Counted from the stretch's first letter, positions 35,942 to 45,852 are shown. The stretch is DNA of 64,000 nucleotides from G965215225 sp965215225 (GCA_965215225.1 OZ244039.1:1922001-1986000); one strand, 5' to 3'. Notes: generated by a model from the letters alone, not told the origin. Translations and numbers: made by a program.

Positions 35942-38347
35942 TTAGTCTAAAGAGGGAAGCATATCAAGTGCTTGGTCTAAACGGGTCTGGTTTAGCTGGG
36001 GTTTGGCAGGCGTCCCATCCAAAAACCACCAGCTACGCCAGTCGGCAGGAGTTAATGGAGTGCAGCGAATGGCAGGATATTGACTTGAAGTGCCGAAATC
36101 CCAGACGTGATTGTCAATGGTTTTTTCACCCGCTTCTATAGTCCCACTGTTATCCTTATCACACCAGACCCCCAATGGTTCGTCACTGCCATCACTAAAT
36201 ATAGCTGTATCATCGTCCCAATCGGCATAAATGCCATCATAGCCAGTTGGCATCCGAAGTGCCTCGCCGGTCTTAGGATCACCATTGCCATTATCTCTGC
36301 CACCAGTATCACTGTCCCAATAGGAAGCAACTACATCCGGGTTTCTAGTAGCTCCTATCAGCATATGGATATCACTGCCTGAGACCACATAAGAATAAGC
36401 AATTTGACCAGTGCGAACATCTCCTGCCAGACCGCCTACAAAACTAGCCCCGCTCACCTCATTTGCCACAACCGAAGAAGAAACAACCCGAGCCAAACGA
36501 GCAACCCCCACCAGACCACCCACGAAATTACCACTCGCTTCCAGCTCACCTGCCACAACCGAAGAAGAAATAATCAGAACTGGAGAAGTAGAAGTAACAG
36601 CCCCCACCAAACCGCCTACATTAGTAGTCCCTTTCACTTTAACTACCACCACCGAAGAATAAAGAATCCGAGCATCATTACCACTCCCTGTCAGACCGCC
36701 TACACCAGTCTTCTCTCCTACCTCAGCTGCTACAACCGAAGAATAAATAATTGTAACATTTTGACCATGCCCCACCAGACCGCCTACTTCTTTATTCCCG
36801 CTCACCTCACGCACCACAACCTCAGCAGAAACAATCCGAGCGGATTCACCATCCCCCACCAGACCGCCTACTTCTTGTTTCCCGCTTACCTCATTCGCCA
36901 CAACCGAAGCAGAAACGATCCGAGCACCTCTACCCCACCCTACCAGACCGCCCACCTCATTAGCAGTCCCGCTCACCTCAGCTGCTACAACCGAAACAGA
37001 AACAATCTGAGCAGCATCCGCCTCCCCTGCCAAACCACCCACAAGGTTCTTACCCATTATTTCGTCCGCTTGAATAGTAAGATTGCGAATCGTCGTTCCC
37101 TCAGCCAGATGACCAAACAAGCCCACACAATCCTCAGCTGAACGACTAAGGTTTAAGTCACTAATCGTCCAGCCATTGCCTTCAAAGGTTCCATTGAAAG
37201 CAACTCCTTGACATCCAGGACTCGTTCCCCTCTCATCTTCACCCAAGGGTTGCCAGCCTTTGCCCCCATCAGCTTTCGCATAGGCTGCAAGACTGATATC
37301 CGCAACCAGCTCATAACCAGAACAGGACCTAATGCCGCCGGTACCCCCACAGCCATCAGTGTCGAGCGTCCCATCCACCGATAGCTTACGCCCTTCGCCA
37401 TTCAAAGCATAGCGAACTGCATCTAGTTGCATTGGCGTAGCTACCTCTATCAACCCATCCCCATCATCATCTATATCCACTCCATCCATTACACTATCCC
37501 CATCGCAATCGACTTTTAGAACACAATCTACCGCTACTTCATCCATATCTTCAATAGTATCTCCATCGCAATCTGCTAACAGCGAACAACGCATATTCTT
37601 TGAATTAGTCTGCTGCTCTATCGAATTATTATCCCCCAACCCATCATTATCGCAATCCCCATGCAAACGACACACCCTTCCATCAACCGTCTCTGGTTCC
37701 ATCAAATCTAAGATATTATCATTATCATCATCTTCATCCACACTATCCGCTCGCCTGTCACCATCCGTATCCAGCCCCGACCGAATGCCATTGCTGTTGT
37801 GGGCAACTTCATTCTCATTCCAAACGAAAACCACATTCACCCTTTGCTCCTCGTTATCGCCAAGAATCCCGGTCATCTGAAACTTCCAATCTAGGTCAGC
37901 TAGCCCGGTAAAATCATAGCTGCTATCAGCAAATTCGCCTATGTTGATATTTCTCTCTACTGGAGACCTGCTTCCACTGGTTGCGGTGACTTTCAAAGAA
38001 ACGAAATTGCCAAAGTCCGATTGGTTGCCTATACGAAAACCACCACTTATGGGAGCAAAAGTGAGCCTCACGTTAAGACCTCCCTGACCGTCGTTCCCGC
38101 CGCTTCCTGGATTACCGCTTCCTGGATCGCCACTTCCCGGATCACCACTTCCCGGATCACCGCTTCCTGGATCACCATTCCCTGGATCACCATTCCCCGG
38201 ATCACCATTGCCAGGATCACCGCTTCCCGAACCATCGTCTTCTGAACCTCCCCCGCCGCCGCAAGCAGTAAGAACTAAGAAGCAAGCCAAAAGATAAGGA
38301 ATAGCCCGGGTCATGCTAAGTAAAATCGGAGAACATAGGGAAAGCAT
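35942..38347 (-). CDS. GLUG-repeat surface lipoprotein, copy E
   Basis: 801 residues from ATG 38347; ATG 38314 (MTRAIPYLLACFLVLTAC) gives a more usual 18-residue signal. After the lipobox Cys is a Gly/Asp/Pro tandem linker (units of DPGNG or DPGSG, 15 bp each, about eight copies, 38100-38225). Then come the shared LTFAPISGGFRIGNQSDFG block, Asp-rich repeats, the IEVATPMQLDAVRYAL block, about eight GLUG repeats with less typical spacing, and the C-terminal domain (WDFGTSSQYPAIRC, WWFLDGTPAKPQLNQ). It has no poly-C tract and no start-codon hairpin, so it is not an obvious phase-variable member. Surface exposure is inferred. Confidence 0.87.
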   Translation of the reverse strand: MLSLCSPILLSMTRAIPYLLACFLVLTACGGGGGSEDDGSGSGDPGNGDPGNGDPGNGDPGSGDPGSGDPGSGDPGSGNPGSGGNDGQGGLNVRLTFAPISGGFRIGNQSDFGNFVSLKVTATSGSRSPVERNINIGEFADSSYDFTGLADLDWKFQMTGILGDNEEQRVNVVFVWNENEVAHNSNGIRSGLDTDGDRRADSVDEDDDNDNILDLMEPETVDGRVCRLHGDCDNDGLGDNNSIEQQTNSKNMRCSLLADCDGDTIEDMDEVAVDCVLKVDCDGDSVMDGVDIDDDGDGLIEVATPMQLDAVRYALNGEGRKLSVDGTLDTDGCGGTGGIRSCSGYELVADISLAAYAKADGGKGWQPLGEDERGTSPGCQGVAFNGTFEGNGWTISDLNLSRSAEDCVGLFGHLAEGTTIRNLTIQADEIMGKNLVGGLAGEADAAQIVSVSVVAAEVSGTANEVGGLVGWGRGARIVSASVVANEVSGKQEVGGLVGDGESARIVSAEVVVREVSGNKEVGGLVGHGQNVTIIYSSVVAAEVGEKTGVGGLTGSGNDARILYSSVVVVKVKGTTNVGGLVGAVTSTSPVLIISSSVVAGELEASGNFVGGLVGVARLARVVSSSVVANEVSGASFVGGLAGDVRTGQIAYSYVVSGSDIHMLIGATRNPDVVASYWDSDTGGRDNGNGDPKTGEALRMPTGYDGIYADWDDDTAIFSDGSDEPLGVWCDKDNSGTIEAGEKTIDNHVWDFGTSSQYPAIRCTPLTPADWRSWWFLDGTPAKPQLNQTRLDQALDMLPSLD

Positions 38348-38521
38348 AATGAAGAGGTGATATTGGTAATCACATCAAAACACTGACAAAAGCGAATTAA
38401 TAATGAATAGGTCTTCATAGCATATTATTATATTGTATCACTTTTTTCTAAATTGGGCTTCATTATTTTTTTGCAAAAGTGTGTAAAGAATATGCCATAT
38501 ATTCATATATGATTCCAGTTG

Positions 38522-39745
38522 CTAGCAGCGAGCCACTCCGCTTTTGCGCGCAGCTGCTGCAACTGAACCCCCTACCCTATCACATAAACGGGGATCCATT
38601 GGTTTTGGCAGAATATAGGCTGGGCCTATTACCAATTTTTCATTCTTATAGATCTTCTTGACTTCCTTAGGGGGGTCTTCGTGAGTTAATTCACTAATTG
38701 CCTTCACACAAGCCAGTTTCATTGCCATATTAATAGCCCTGGCTTGAGTCTTAAGCGCGCCGTGAAAAATATAGGGAAAGGCAAGGACATTATTTACCTG
38801 ATTAGGATAATCAGAACGTCCAGTGGCAATAATGATATCCTTTCTAGTCGCTAAAGCAAGTTCTGGTTTTATTTCTGGGTCTGGATTGGCAGTGGCAAAA
38901 ATAATCGGTCTTGGCGACATCATTTGAACGTCTTCCGGGCGAAGCAAATTGCCAGTCGAAAACCCGAGAAAAACATCTGCATCTTGGCAAGCATCTTTGA
39001 GACTGCGGTCTTTAGTTTGGGCTGCATAGTTCATTTTGAGTTCAGAAGTATTACTCCTACCCTTATAAATAACCCCTCTGCTATCTAAAACCCTGACATC
39101 ATCCAGCGATACCCCTAAATGGGTTAACATATCTAGGGTAGCTAGGGCGGCGGCGCCTGCTCCAGCAAAGACGATCTTTACTTGATTAAGCTTCTTCTTC
39201 TGCAATTCCAAGGCATTGGTTAGGGCTGCCAGAGTGACTATGGATGTGCCATGCTGGTCATCGTGAAAGATTGGTATGTCGCACTGATTCTGTAATTCTC
39301 GTTCAATCAAGAAGCACTCTGGCGCCTTTATATCCTCAAGGTTAATTCCACCAAAAGTGGGGGCTAGGCTTTTCACTATAGCAATAAACTTTTGGGGGTC
39401 ATTTTCGTCCACTTCGATATCAAATGCATCTATGCCAGCAAATCGCTTAAACAACACAGCCTTGCCTTCCATAACCGGTTTGCTTGCCAAAGCACCTAGG
39501 TTGCCAAGACCTAAGATGGCCGAGCCATTGGAAATAATACCAACAAGATTAGACTTGGCGGTATATTTATAAGCGGCTAGTGGATCTTCGGCAATACATA
39601 GAACCGGTGCTGCTACGCCTGGACTATAAGCAAGCGATAAATCATTCGCACTATTAGTGGGCTTGGTAATCTTTATAGCTAATTTGCCAGCAGGAGAACG
39701 GGAATGATAGCTTAGGGATTTTTGGGTGAGGTTGTCTTGTTTCAT
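38522..39745 (-). CDS. maeB: NADP-type malic enzyme (oxaloacetate-decarboxylating malate dehydrogenase)
   Basis: 407 residues. It converts malate to pyruvate, CO2 and NAD(P)H. Visible marks are SLAYSPGVAAP, the GLGNLGALASKPVMEGKAVLFKRF catalytic Lys segment, FDIEVDE, DIKAPECFLIE metal-binding acids, FHDDQHGTS, and the Rossmann FAGAGAAALA. It matches the N-terminal half of MaeB but lacks the C-terminal phosphotransacetylase-like domain of E. coli MaeB (759 residues). It is therefore a single-domain malic enzyme, as in many bacteria. It stands alone. Confidence 0.92.
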   Translation of the reverse strand: MKQDNLTQKSLSYHSRSPAGKLAIKITKPTNSANDLSLAYSPGVAAPVLCIAEDPLAAYKYTAKSNLVGIISNGSAILGLGNLGALASKPVMEGKAVLFKRFAGIDAFDIEVDENDPQKFIAIVKSLAPTFGGINLEDIKAPECFLIERELQNQCDIPIFHDDQHGTSIVTLAALTNALELQKKKLNQVKIVFAGAGAAALATLDMLTHLGVSLDDVRVLDSRGVIYKGRSNTSELKMNYAAQTKDRSLKDACQDADVFLGFSTGNLLRPEDVQMMSPRPIIFATANPDPEIKPELALATRKDIIIATGRSDYPNQVNNVLAFPYIFHGALKTQARAINMAMKLACVKAISELTHEDPPKEVKKIYKNEKLVIGPAYILPKPMDPRLCDRVGGSVAAAARKSGVARC

Positions 39746-39806
39746 AATTCTTCCTTAATATAGTAAATTTAATTAATACTCATTTAACAGGGGGCAGTAA
39801 AACTGA

Positions 39807-39891
39807 TGCCGAGAAGAGGAGTCGAACCTCCACGGGAGCTAATCCCACTAGCTCCTGAAGCTAGCGTGTCTACCAATTTCACCATCTCGGC
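39807..39891 (-). tRNA. tRNA-Leu (anticodon CAG)
   Basis: On the reverse strand GCCGAGA pairs with TCTCGGC as the acceptor stem, discriminator A. The anticodon arm is CTAGC-TTCAGGA-GCTAG with CAG. A long variable arm (TGGGATTAGCTCCCG) marks it as class II. The T arm is GGAGG-TTCGACT-CCTCT. CCA is not encoded. It lies between maeB and rsxB. Confidence 0.95.
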
Positions 39892-39932
39892 CCATGCCTA
39901 TTATAGCGATAAGATAGCTTATAATAGGCTTC

Positions 39933-40499
39933 ATGGCAACAGATTCCCTTTTCTTCCTTGTTCTATTTACTTTGATTCTTGCTTCTAGCCTGAGCCTTGC
40001 GGCTGTCTATCTAAGGGTCAAGCGAGATCCAGTAGTAGATAAGATTGATGCCCTGCTCCCTCAAACTCAGTGCGGCCAATGCGGCTATCCTGGCTGCCGT
40101 CCCTATGCGGAAGCTATAGCAAAAGGAGACCAGATTAACAAGTGCCCGCCAGGTGGGGCTGTCACTATCAGTGCTCTAGCAGAACTGCTCAATAAAGAAC
40201 CCCTTCCTCTAGATGCGGAACATGGTGAAGAGAAGCCGGCGCTCATTGCTTTTATTCGTGAGGAAGAATGCATAGGATGCACCAAATGCATTCAAGCCTG
40301 CCCAGTAGATGCCATCCTAGGAGCAGCCAAAAAAATGCATACCGTAATATGGAACGAGTGCACTGGCTGTGATCTCTGTGTTGAACCTTGCCCGGTAGAC
40401 TGTATAGATATGATAACAGAAGAATCTTTGCGCAACTATATCCTCCCTGACCAACCTAAAAGGTCTTTCCAACTTATTGCCTCGGATGCTGCCGCTTAG
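39933..40499 (+). CDS. rsxB: Electron transport complex subunit RsxB/RnfB
   Basis: 188 residues. It is the iron-sulfur subunit of the Rnf/Rsx membrane complex that moves electrons between NADH and ferredoxin or, in E. coli, keeps SoxR reduced. An N-terminal membrane helix is followed by the four-Cys cluster domain (TQCGQCGYPGC to KCPPGG) and two 4Fe-4S motifs (CIGCTKCIQACP, CTGCDLCVEPCP). The gene overlaps rsxC by 23 nt. The membrane subunits A, D, G and E are not here. Confidence 0.93.
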   Translation: MATDSLFFLVLFTLILASSLSLAAVYLRVKRDPVVDKIDALLPQTQCGQCGYPGCRPYAEAIAKGDQINKCPPGGAVTISALAELLNKEPLPLDAEHGEEKPALIAFIREEECIGCTKCIQACPVDAILGAAKKMHTVIWNECTGCDLCVEPCPVDCIDMITEESLRNYILPDQPKRSFQLIASDAAA

Positions 40500-42087
40500 G
40501 CATAGCCGTGGCATCACGCCGCCGGCTCACAAAAAAGAATCCTTAGGCGAGCCTATTCAAAAGTTCCCCTTAGTAGAGAGATTCCATCTCCCTTATCAGA
40601 ATATTGAGGCAAAGCAGCTCAAGCTAAGAGTCAAGGAAGGAGATAGAGTCATGAGAGGACAACTGCTAAATGAGCCGTCAGATTTTCGCTATCTCTATGC
40701 ACCTGTGTCTGGGACGGTGGAAGGGTCTATCAAGATTCTTATGAGTGGCCGCGTGCCTTACTATAGCCTTGCTCTGGTGATAAAAAATGACGGTCAATAT
40801 AGCCAGTATCCTACCAATCAAAAACCAAACCCTTCAAAAGAACAGATTATTCAAGCCATAGCTAAGGCGAATATTTACGGGATGGGAGGTGGAGGCTTCC
40901 CTACTCTACTCAAACTACAGGCAACTAGTGTTCATAGCCTTTTAGTCAATGCCGCTGAATGCGAGCCCTATATTACCGCCGACCATGCACTGTTGAATAG
41001 TAAGAGTGATGAAGTGATGAAAGGGATCGCAATAGTCCATAGACTTCTCAATCTCCAACAAATTACTATTGGGATAGAAGACAACATGACTAGTGCGATT
41101 CAACAGATGACCAATAGCCTAAGCCATGCCCCTTCTCAAACTCAGCTATGTCCCTTAGAGGCGGTTTATCCTATAGGTAGTGAAAAACAACTGATCACTC
41201 GTCTGCTCAATCAAGAAGTCCCTTCAAGGAAACGGCCCCTAGATATGGGTATTCTATGTCTCAATGTTGCCACTTTGCGCGCCATCTACCGAGCAGTCCA
41301 TCATAATGAGCCGTTGCTGGAGAGGGTCGTCACTATAACCGGTTCAGCCGTCGCGAAGCCTGCCAATTATTGGGTGACTCTGGGGACACCGATAGAGAGC
41401 CTGCTGAAAGCAACCCTTAGACAGGGGCCAATGCAGGCAAGGTTAGGAGGAAGTATGATGGGGTATTCCATCCAAGATGAGAGGACGCCGGTTACCGCGA
41501 CCACCAACTGCATCCTAGCAGAGTCAACTAGCAGCCCTCAGCCGCAACGCGAATGTATAAGATGCGGATTATGCGAAGAAGTTTGTCCCGCTCATCTTCT
41601 CCCTCAGCAGCTATATCTCTCCATTCAAGCAGATAAGATGTCGCTTGCCCAAAAACAGGGGCTATTTGATTGTATAGAGTGTGCTGCTTGCAACTATGTC
41701 TGCCCGAGCAACATTCCACTCAGTCAATACTATATCTACGCAAAAGAAAATATTAACCAAGCAAATGAGCAAAAGAGAAGAGCCGATATTGCTCGTCAGC
41801 GTTTCTCTATCCATAAAAAGAGAATTGCCGACCAGAAGGAAATAAGAGAGAAGAAGCGGCAGTTGCGACTAGCTGCTATGAAAAAAACAACTGCTAGCAG
41901 CCCGCTAGATAAACAAGAGGAGAAGAAGAGAAAGCTAGCAATGTTAAAAATACAAATAGAAAAAACCCAGCAAGCTATTGCCAAGTGGGAGAAAGCACAA
42001 TTAACAGCTAAGCAAGAAAAATTGTCTTCTCTTTATCAAGGACTTGCTAAGCTAAGAGAAGAGTATGAGCAGCTTGCTAAGGAATAG
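40477..42087 (+). CDS. rsxC: Electron transport complex subunit RsxC/RnfC
   Basis: 536 residues. It is the NADH- and FMN-binding peripheral subunit. The nucleotide site is YGMGGGGFPT (about 132-141). The later SGSAVAKPANYWV-like and RLGGSMMGYS segments fit the flavin domain. Two 4Fe-4S motifs are present, CIRCGLCEEVCP and CIECAACNYVCPSNIP. The last 100 residues are a charged, Lys/Gln-rich coiled coil, shorter than in E. coli. rsxD and rsxG normally follow, but here a convergent sirtuin gene overlaps the stop by 11 nt. Confidence 0.93.
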   Translation: MPRMLPLRHSRGITPPAHKKESLGEPIQKFPLVERFHLPYQNIEAKQLKLRVKEGDRVMRGQLLNEPSDFRYLYAPVSGTVEGSIKILMSGRVPYYSLALVIKNDGQYSQYPTNQKPNPSKEQIIQAIAKANIYGMGGGGFPTLLKLQATSVHSLLVNAAECEPYITADHALLNSKSDEVMKGIAIVHRLLNLQQITIGIEDNMTSAIQQMTNSLSHAPSQTQLCPLEAVYPIGSEKQLITRLLNQEVPSRKRPLDMGILCLNVATLRAIYRAVHHNEPLLERVVTITGSAVAKPANYWVTLGTPIESLLKATLRQGPMQARLGGSMMGYSIQDERTPVTATTNCILAESTSSPQPQRECIRCGLCEEVCPAHLLPQQLYLSIQADKMSLAQKQGLFDCIECAACNYVCPSNIPLSQYYIYAKENINQANEQKRRADIARQRFSIHKKRIADQKEIREKKRQLRLAAMKKTTASSPLDKQEEKKRKLAMLKIQIEKTQQAIAKWEKAQLTAKQEKLSSLYQGLAKLREEYEQLAKE

Positions 42088-42814
42088 TTCTAAAGCCTTT
42101 ATATTCTCTAAGCATATTCTCTAAATCCTTTATGAAAAGAGGCAGCTGTTGGGTCGCCTGCCCATAATAACCATAATCAAAATGCCGCTGCACTGCAGAA
42201 GGTTCAAGGTTAATCTCACAGGTGATCGCCCCAGCAGTCTTTGCTTGGACAACAAACCCAGCCGCAGGGAAAACATTGCCCGAAGTTCCTATAGCCACAA
42301 AGAGACTAGCTCTTGCTAAGGCTTCATTAATCTCGTTCATATGATAAGGCATTTCACCAAACCAAACTATATCTGGTCTAAGAGTGCCGGCTCTATTACA
42401 CTTCGGACATTTTGCTGAGACCCTAAGATCCGTCTTTTGGACCATGCGCGTCCGACACAGGGTGCAAAAAATCTTATACAGCTCACCATGCATATGGATA
42501 ACACGATTATTGCCCCCTCTTTCATGGAGATCGTCTATATTCTGTGTTATGAGAAGAAAATTTTCTCCTAATTTTTCTTCAAGTCTAGCCAGGTCCTTAT
42601 GAGCAGCATTAGGCTCTGCCTTGCCAAGATCGCGTCGGCGTTTGTTGTAAAAGCTATGGACCTTTACTGGGTCGGCTTGAAAGGCTTCAGGAGTAGCAAC
42701 CTCTTCAATTGGATGATCTTCCCATAGCCCATCGGCAGCGCGAAAGGTCTTCAAACCAGATTCGGCTGAAATACCAGCACCGGTTAGAAAAACAACAAAT
42801 GGCTCTTGACCCAT
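42077..42814 (-). CDS. cobB: NAD-dependent protein deacylase (sirtuin)
   Basis: 245 residues. It removes acyl groups from lysines using NAD+. It has the GAGISAESGLKTFR motif, TQNIDDLH, the catalytic His in RVIHMHGE, a Cys4 zinc site (CTLC and CPKC) and RPDIVWFGE. The FYNKRR segment matches the Tyr-x-x-Arg pair that gives class III sirtuins desuccinylase/demalonylase activity. It starts 3 nt from the neighbouring gene at 42818. Confidence 0.93.
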   Translation of the reverse strand: MGQEPFVVFLTGAGISAESGLKTFRAADGLWEDHPIEEVATPEAFQADPVKVHSFYNKRRRDLGKAEPNAAHKDLARLEEKLGENFLLITQNIDDLHERGGNNRVIHMHGELYKIFCTLCRTRMVQKTDLRVSAKCPKCNRAGTLRPDIVWFGEMPYHMNEINEALARASLFVAIGTSGNVFPAAGFVVQAKTAGAITCEINLEPSAVQRHFDYGYYGQATQQLPLFIKDLENMLREYKGFRTIP

Positions 42815-42817
42815 CAG

Positions 42818-43654
42818 CTAGAAGATCCGTTGAAAGCTGATACCAGAAATGCGAGCATTCGCTTGAGGGTAGGGACCATAATCACTTTTTCCTTCGGTCC
42901 ATTCCCACAAAATTCGCCAGCCATTAAAAGGATCCTGCGATTTCTCCATACCAAGACGAACACTATTGGTAACCGCCCAGTTGTTATAGGCATAGCTTCT
43001 CTGTTCGGCCGCTAGGATCATATGAACCCTGCCGTCTGGATTGCCACGATAGTCAAAACCAAAACGAAAAGATCCCTTGCGGTGAGAAGGAGCAAAATGC
43101 TGAAAATTTCCATAGGCCAGGTAGTAGCGAAAGGTCTTTCTGATATCGCCAATTAGTAGTTCCAGCCTATCCGCTATTAGCTGAGGGTTATCTATTGTTT
43201 CTCCACTATTCTCGGGGTCTAAAATATAGTCGGCTTGGGCTTGATGGCGTTCATAGTCCCAAGACAATCTAGTAAGCAAGCCTCCGCTCAGATAGCTAAG
43301 CTGCGCCCCTGCCAGATAATCGGTATTTAATAACAATAGCTCTTCCGGTTCTTGGAGGAACTGATTATAGACGCCAGCATAACCACCAAAGTCTATTAGT
43401 TGAGCATCGGTCAAATAGAATCTCTGTAATGAAAACCCCTTGGCAATATTCATAGTAATCATGTTCCCATCGCCAAATTCAGAATGAGATGAGGAATAGT
43501 ATCCAGTCGTCCATCCTCTATCATAGAAGGAGCCGGCTGGACTAGGAAAAACCTCCCCTTCGGCAAAGGAGGTGCGGCCTGAAGTATCTAGGACAAATAA
43601 GGAAAGAGATCCCGATAATGCCATTAGCGCAAGGAGATTGGTTAAAGGATCCAT
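42818..43654 (-). CDS. Putative outer-membrane beta-barrel protein (possibly DUF1207-like)
   Basis: 278 residues with a hydrophobic N-terminus (about 8-24) that could be a signal peptide. The rest is rich in alternating aromatic and polar strands (RFGFDYRGN, RVHMILAAEQRSY, WRILWEWTEG) and ends in Phe (SFQRIF), the classic outer-membrane barrel end. It resembles the uncharacterised DUF1207 type (GGLLTRLSWDYERH, FRYYLAYGNF), but I cannot confirm this. It lies between hldE and cobB in one orientation. Function unknown. Confidence 0.65.
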   Translation of the reverse strand: MDPLTNLLALMALSGSLSLFVLDTSGRTSFAEGEVFPSPAGSFYDRGWTTGYYSSSHSEFGDGNMITMNIAKGFSLQRFYLTDAQLIDFGGYAGVYNQFLQEPEELLLLNTDYLAGAQLSYLSGGLLTRLSWDYERHQAQADYILDPENSGETIDNPQLIADRLELLIGDIRKTFRYYLAYGNFQHFAPSHRKGSFRFGFDYRGNPDGRVHMILAAEQRSYAYNNWAVTNSVRLGMEKSQDPFNGWRILWEWTEGKSDYGPYPQANARISGISFQRIF

Positions 43655-43663
43655 TATGGTTTT

Positions 43664-45082
43664 TTATAGCTTCTTTTGATAGCCTCTGGTTAGGATAGCA
43701 CTGGTGGATTGCCCCTCCAAATAACCCAGAATCTTAACCTGGCCACCATAGCCTTCTACTATATCACTGCCTACCACATCCTCCTTAGACCTGTAATCGC
43801 CTCCTTTTACCAGAAAGTCTGGTTTAATAGATGTTATAAGAGTTCTAGGAGTCGGCTCATCAAAAGAGATAATCCAATCAACCATTCTCAGACTATTGAG
43901 GACAGTGGCGCGAGAAGCTAAATCATTGATTGGTCGATTCTTGCCCTTTAGCCGCCTGGCTGATTTGTCACTATTGATGCCTATAACCAGCTTATCCCCC
44001 AATCTAGCCGCTTGGTCCAAATAAAAGATATGGCCGCTATGAAGAACATCGAAAACTCCGTTAGTGAAAACTATCTTTTGGTTATTGGCGCGCGCCTGTT
44101 CAATCTCTTTCAACAAATCCTCTATATCAGAATAGAAGAGCTTCCGATGGACATTCCGGACCACATGATCATAGCCTATTACACCAGTCCCCTTTTTGCT
44201 AACACTCAGTCCAGCAGCAAAGCTACATAATTCAGTTGCATCATGCAAACTCATGCCCGCTCCTATACCAGCAGCCAAAGTGGCGATTACTGTATCACCC
44301 GCACCGGTAATATCATAGACCTCGCGGTTATAGGCGGGAAAATTATAAACTCTATCGGATAGTATCAAGAACATCCCGTCGGCGCCACAGGTTACTAACA
44401 ATGCTTGAAGGGAAAGCTGTCCAACCATCTCACGCCCCTTCTTTATCATCTCCTCATAGTCAGCACAGCCGCCTACCGAACGACAAAACTCGGCATAGTT
44501 GGGAGTAAGCAGGCTGGCTCCTCTATAACAAGAAAAATCGGCTCTTTTAGGATCTACCAATACAAAGATCTTCTTTTTGGTTGCTTGTTTAATGATCTCC
44601 TCTACCTGAGCCAGCGCGCCTTTGTTATAGTCTGACAAGACCAATATGCTATCATTACGCAAAGAACGAACCAGCTTCTTTGTCAACAATGGAGCCACTT
44701 CTTGACCATTTCTTTCAAAGTCAAGTCGAAGTAATTGTTGCTGCGCAACCACACGCAGCTTACGCGTGGTCGTCAATTTAGAAGAAAAAATCAGCCGGTT
44801 ACTAATTGACGATTTTCTTACTAAAGCATCAACTTCTTGCCCCTCTGCATCCTTGCCACAGATAGCAAAAAGAGAAGTCCTCACTCCCCAAGCAGCTAGG
44901 TTTAATGCCACATTGCCAGCGCCACCTAGCCGATTCTGTTGGCCGCGAACATCGAGAATAACAACCGGCGCCTCTGGTGATACCCGATTAGTCTCTCCTT
45001 CTAAATAGCTGTCCAACATGACATCGCCAGCAACTATAACCCTAGAAGCAGTAAACTTTTTGGAAGGTGGAATTTCTACCAT
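43664..45082 (-). CDS. hldE: Bifunctional heptose-7-phosphate kinase / heptose-1-phosphate adenylyltransferase
   Basis: 472 residues, as usual for the fusion. The N-terminal ribokinase-like domain (VAGDVMLDSYLEGETNRVSPEAP; GAGDTVIATLAAG with the catalytic Asp) phosphorylates heptose-7-phosphate at C1. The C-terminal nucleotidyltransferase (FTNGVFDVLHSGHIFYL, KGKNRPIN) makes ADP-heptose. The product goes into the lipopolysaccharide inner core after Kdo added by WaaA (14209). It is divergent from trhO. Confidence 0.96.
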   Translation of the reverse strand: MVEIPPSKKFTASRVIVAGDVMLDSYLEGETNRVSPEAPVVILDVRGQQNRLGGAGNVALNLAAWGVRTSLFAICGKDAEGQEVDALVRKSSISNRLIFSSKLTTTRKLRVVAQQQLLRLDFERNGQEVAPLLTKKLVRSLRNDSILVLSDYNKGALAQVEEIIKQATKKKIFVLVDPKRADFSCYRGASLLTPNYAEFCRSVGGCADYEEMIKKGREMVGQLSLQALLVTCGADGMFLILSDRVYNFPAYNREVYDITGAGDTVIATLAAGIGAGMSLHDATELCSFAAGLSVSKKGTGVIGYDHVVRNVHRKLFYSDIEDLLKEIEQARANNQKIVFTNGVFDVLHSGHIFYLDQAARLGDKLVIGINSDKSARRLKGKNRPINDLASRATVLNSLRMVDWIISFDEPTPRTLITSIKPDFLVKGGDYRSKEDVVGSDIVEGYGGQVKILGYLEGQSTSAILTRGYQKKL

Positions 45083-45144
45083 GATGATTATTATAGTTAT
45101 AAGCCTTGTCCTCTCCTTATCAACAAGTTCTTATAATCTAAGTT

Positions 45145-45852
45145 ATGTATGAGCTGATTTCTTTTTATCGTTTTGCCAAGTTTGACGATTATAAAAGCTG
45201 GCAAGAGCCATTGACTGGATTAACGGAAGGACCTATTAAAGGAACTATCATACTGGCGCCAGAGGGAATAAACGCAAATCTCTATGGTCAGAAGAACCGG
45301 CTAGATCCAATTCTTAAGTTGCTAGGTTCTGACCGACGGTTTGCCAGGCTACAGATCAACCGCACTTCTTTGGCAAAATCACCTTACAGGCTTATGAAAA
45401 TAAAGTGCAAGCAAGAAATTATCACCTTGCGGCAAAAAGAATTAATCCGGTCTCGGGGTAAATATTTGACGCCAGAAGAATGGAACCAGTTTATCCAGCA
45501 ACCGGATACCCTCGTCTTGGATGTTCGTAATGACTTTGAAAATGCCCTAGGTAGCTTCCACAATGCAACCAATCCAAGTCTGAAAAGCTTTGCTATGTTT
45601 GCCGACTATGCCAATAAGCATCTGACCGAATGGCAAGATAAGAAGCTTGCACTTTTTTGCACTGGTGGAATCCGCTGTGAAAAATCTTCCTTCTATCTGA
45701 TGGCTATGGGATTGACAAATGTCTATCAGCTTAGCGGAGGTATTATCCATTACCTACAAAAAATACCTCCTGCTTCTAGTCGGTGGGAAGGAGAATGCTT
45801 TGTGTTTGATGATCGCATAGTCATTAAGCAAGCTCCCAATGCTCATAGCTAA
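45145..45852 (+). CDS. trhO: tRNA uridine-34 hydroxylase, rhodanese family (TrhO/YceA-like)
   Basis: 235 residues. In E. coli TrhO makes 5-hydroxyuridine at the tRNA wobble position with oxygen. The N-terminal acylphosphatase-like part (GTIILAPEGINANLYG) is followed by a rhodanese domain (VLDVRNDFENALGSF) with Cys in CTGGIRCEKSS. It is shorter than E. coli YceA (about 350) because the Cys-rich C-terminal extension is absent, as in many alphaproteobacterial members. It overlaps trmB by 14 nt. Confidence 0.9.
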   Translation: MYELISFYRFAKFDDYKSWQEPLTGLTEGPIKGTIILAPEGINANLYGQKNRLDPILKLLGSDRRFARLQINRTSLAKSPYRLMKIKCKQEIITLRQKELIRSRGKYLTPEEWNQFIQQPDTLVLDVRNDFENALGSFHNATNPSLKSFAMFADYANKHLTEWQDKKLALFCTGGIRCEKSSFYLMAMGLTNVYQLSGGIIHYLQKIPPASSRWEGECFVFDDRIVIKQAPNAHS

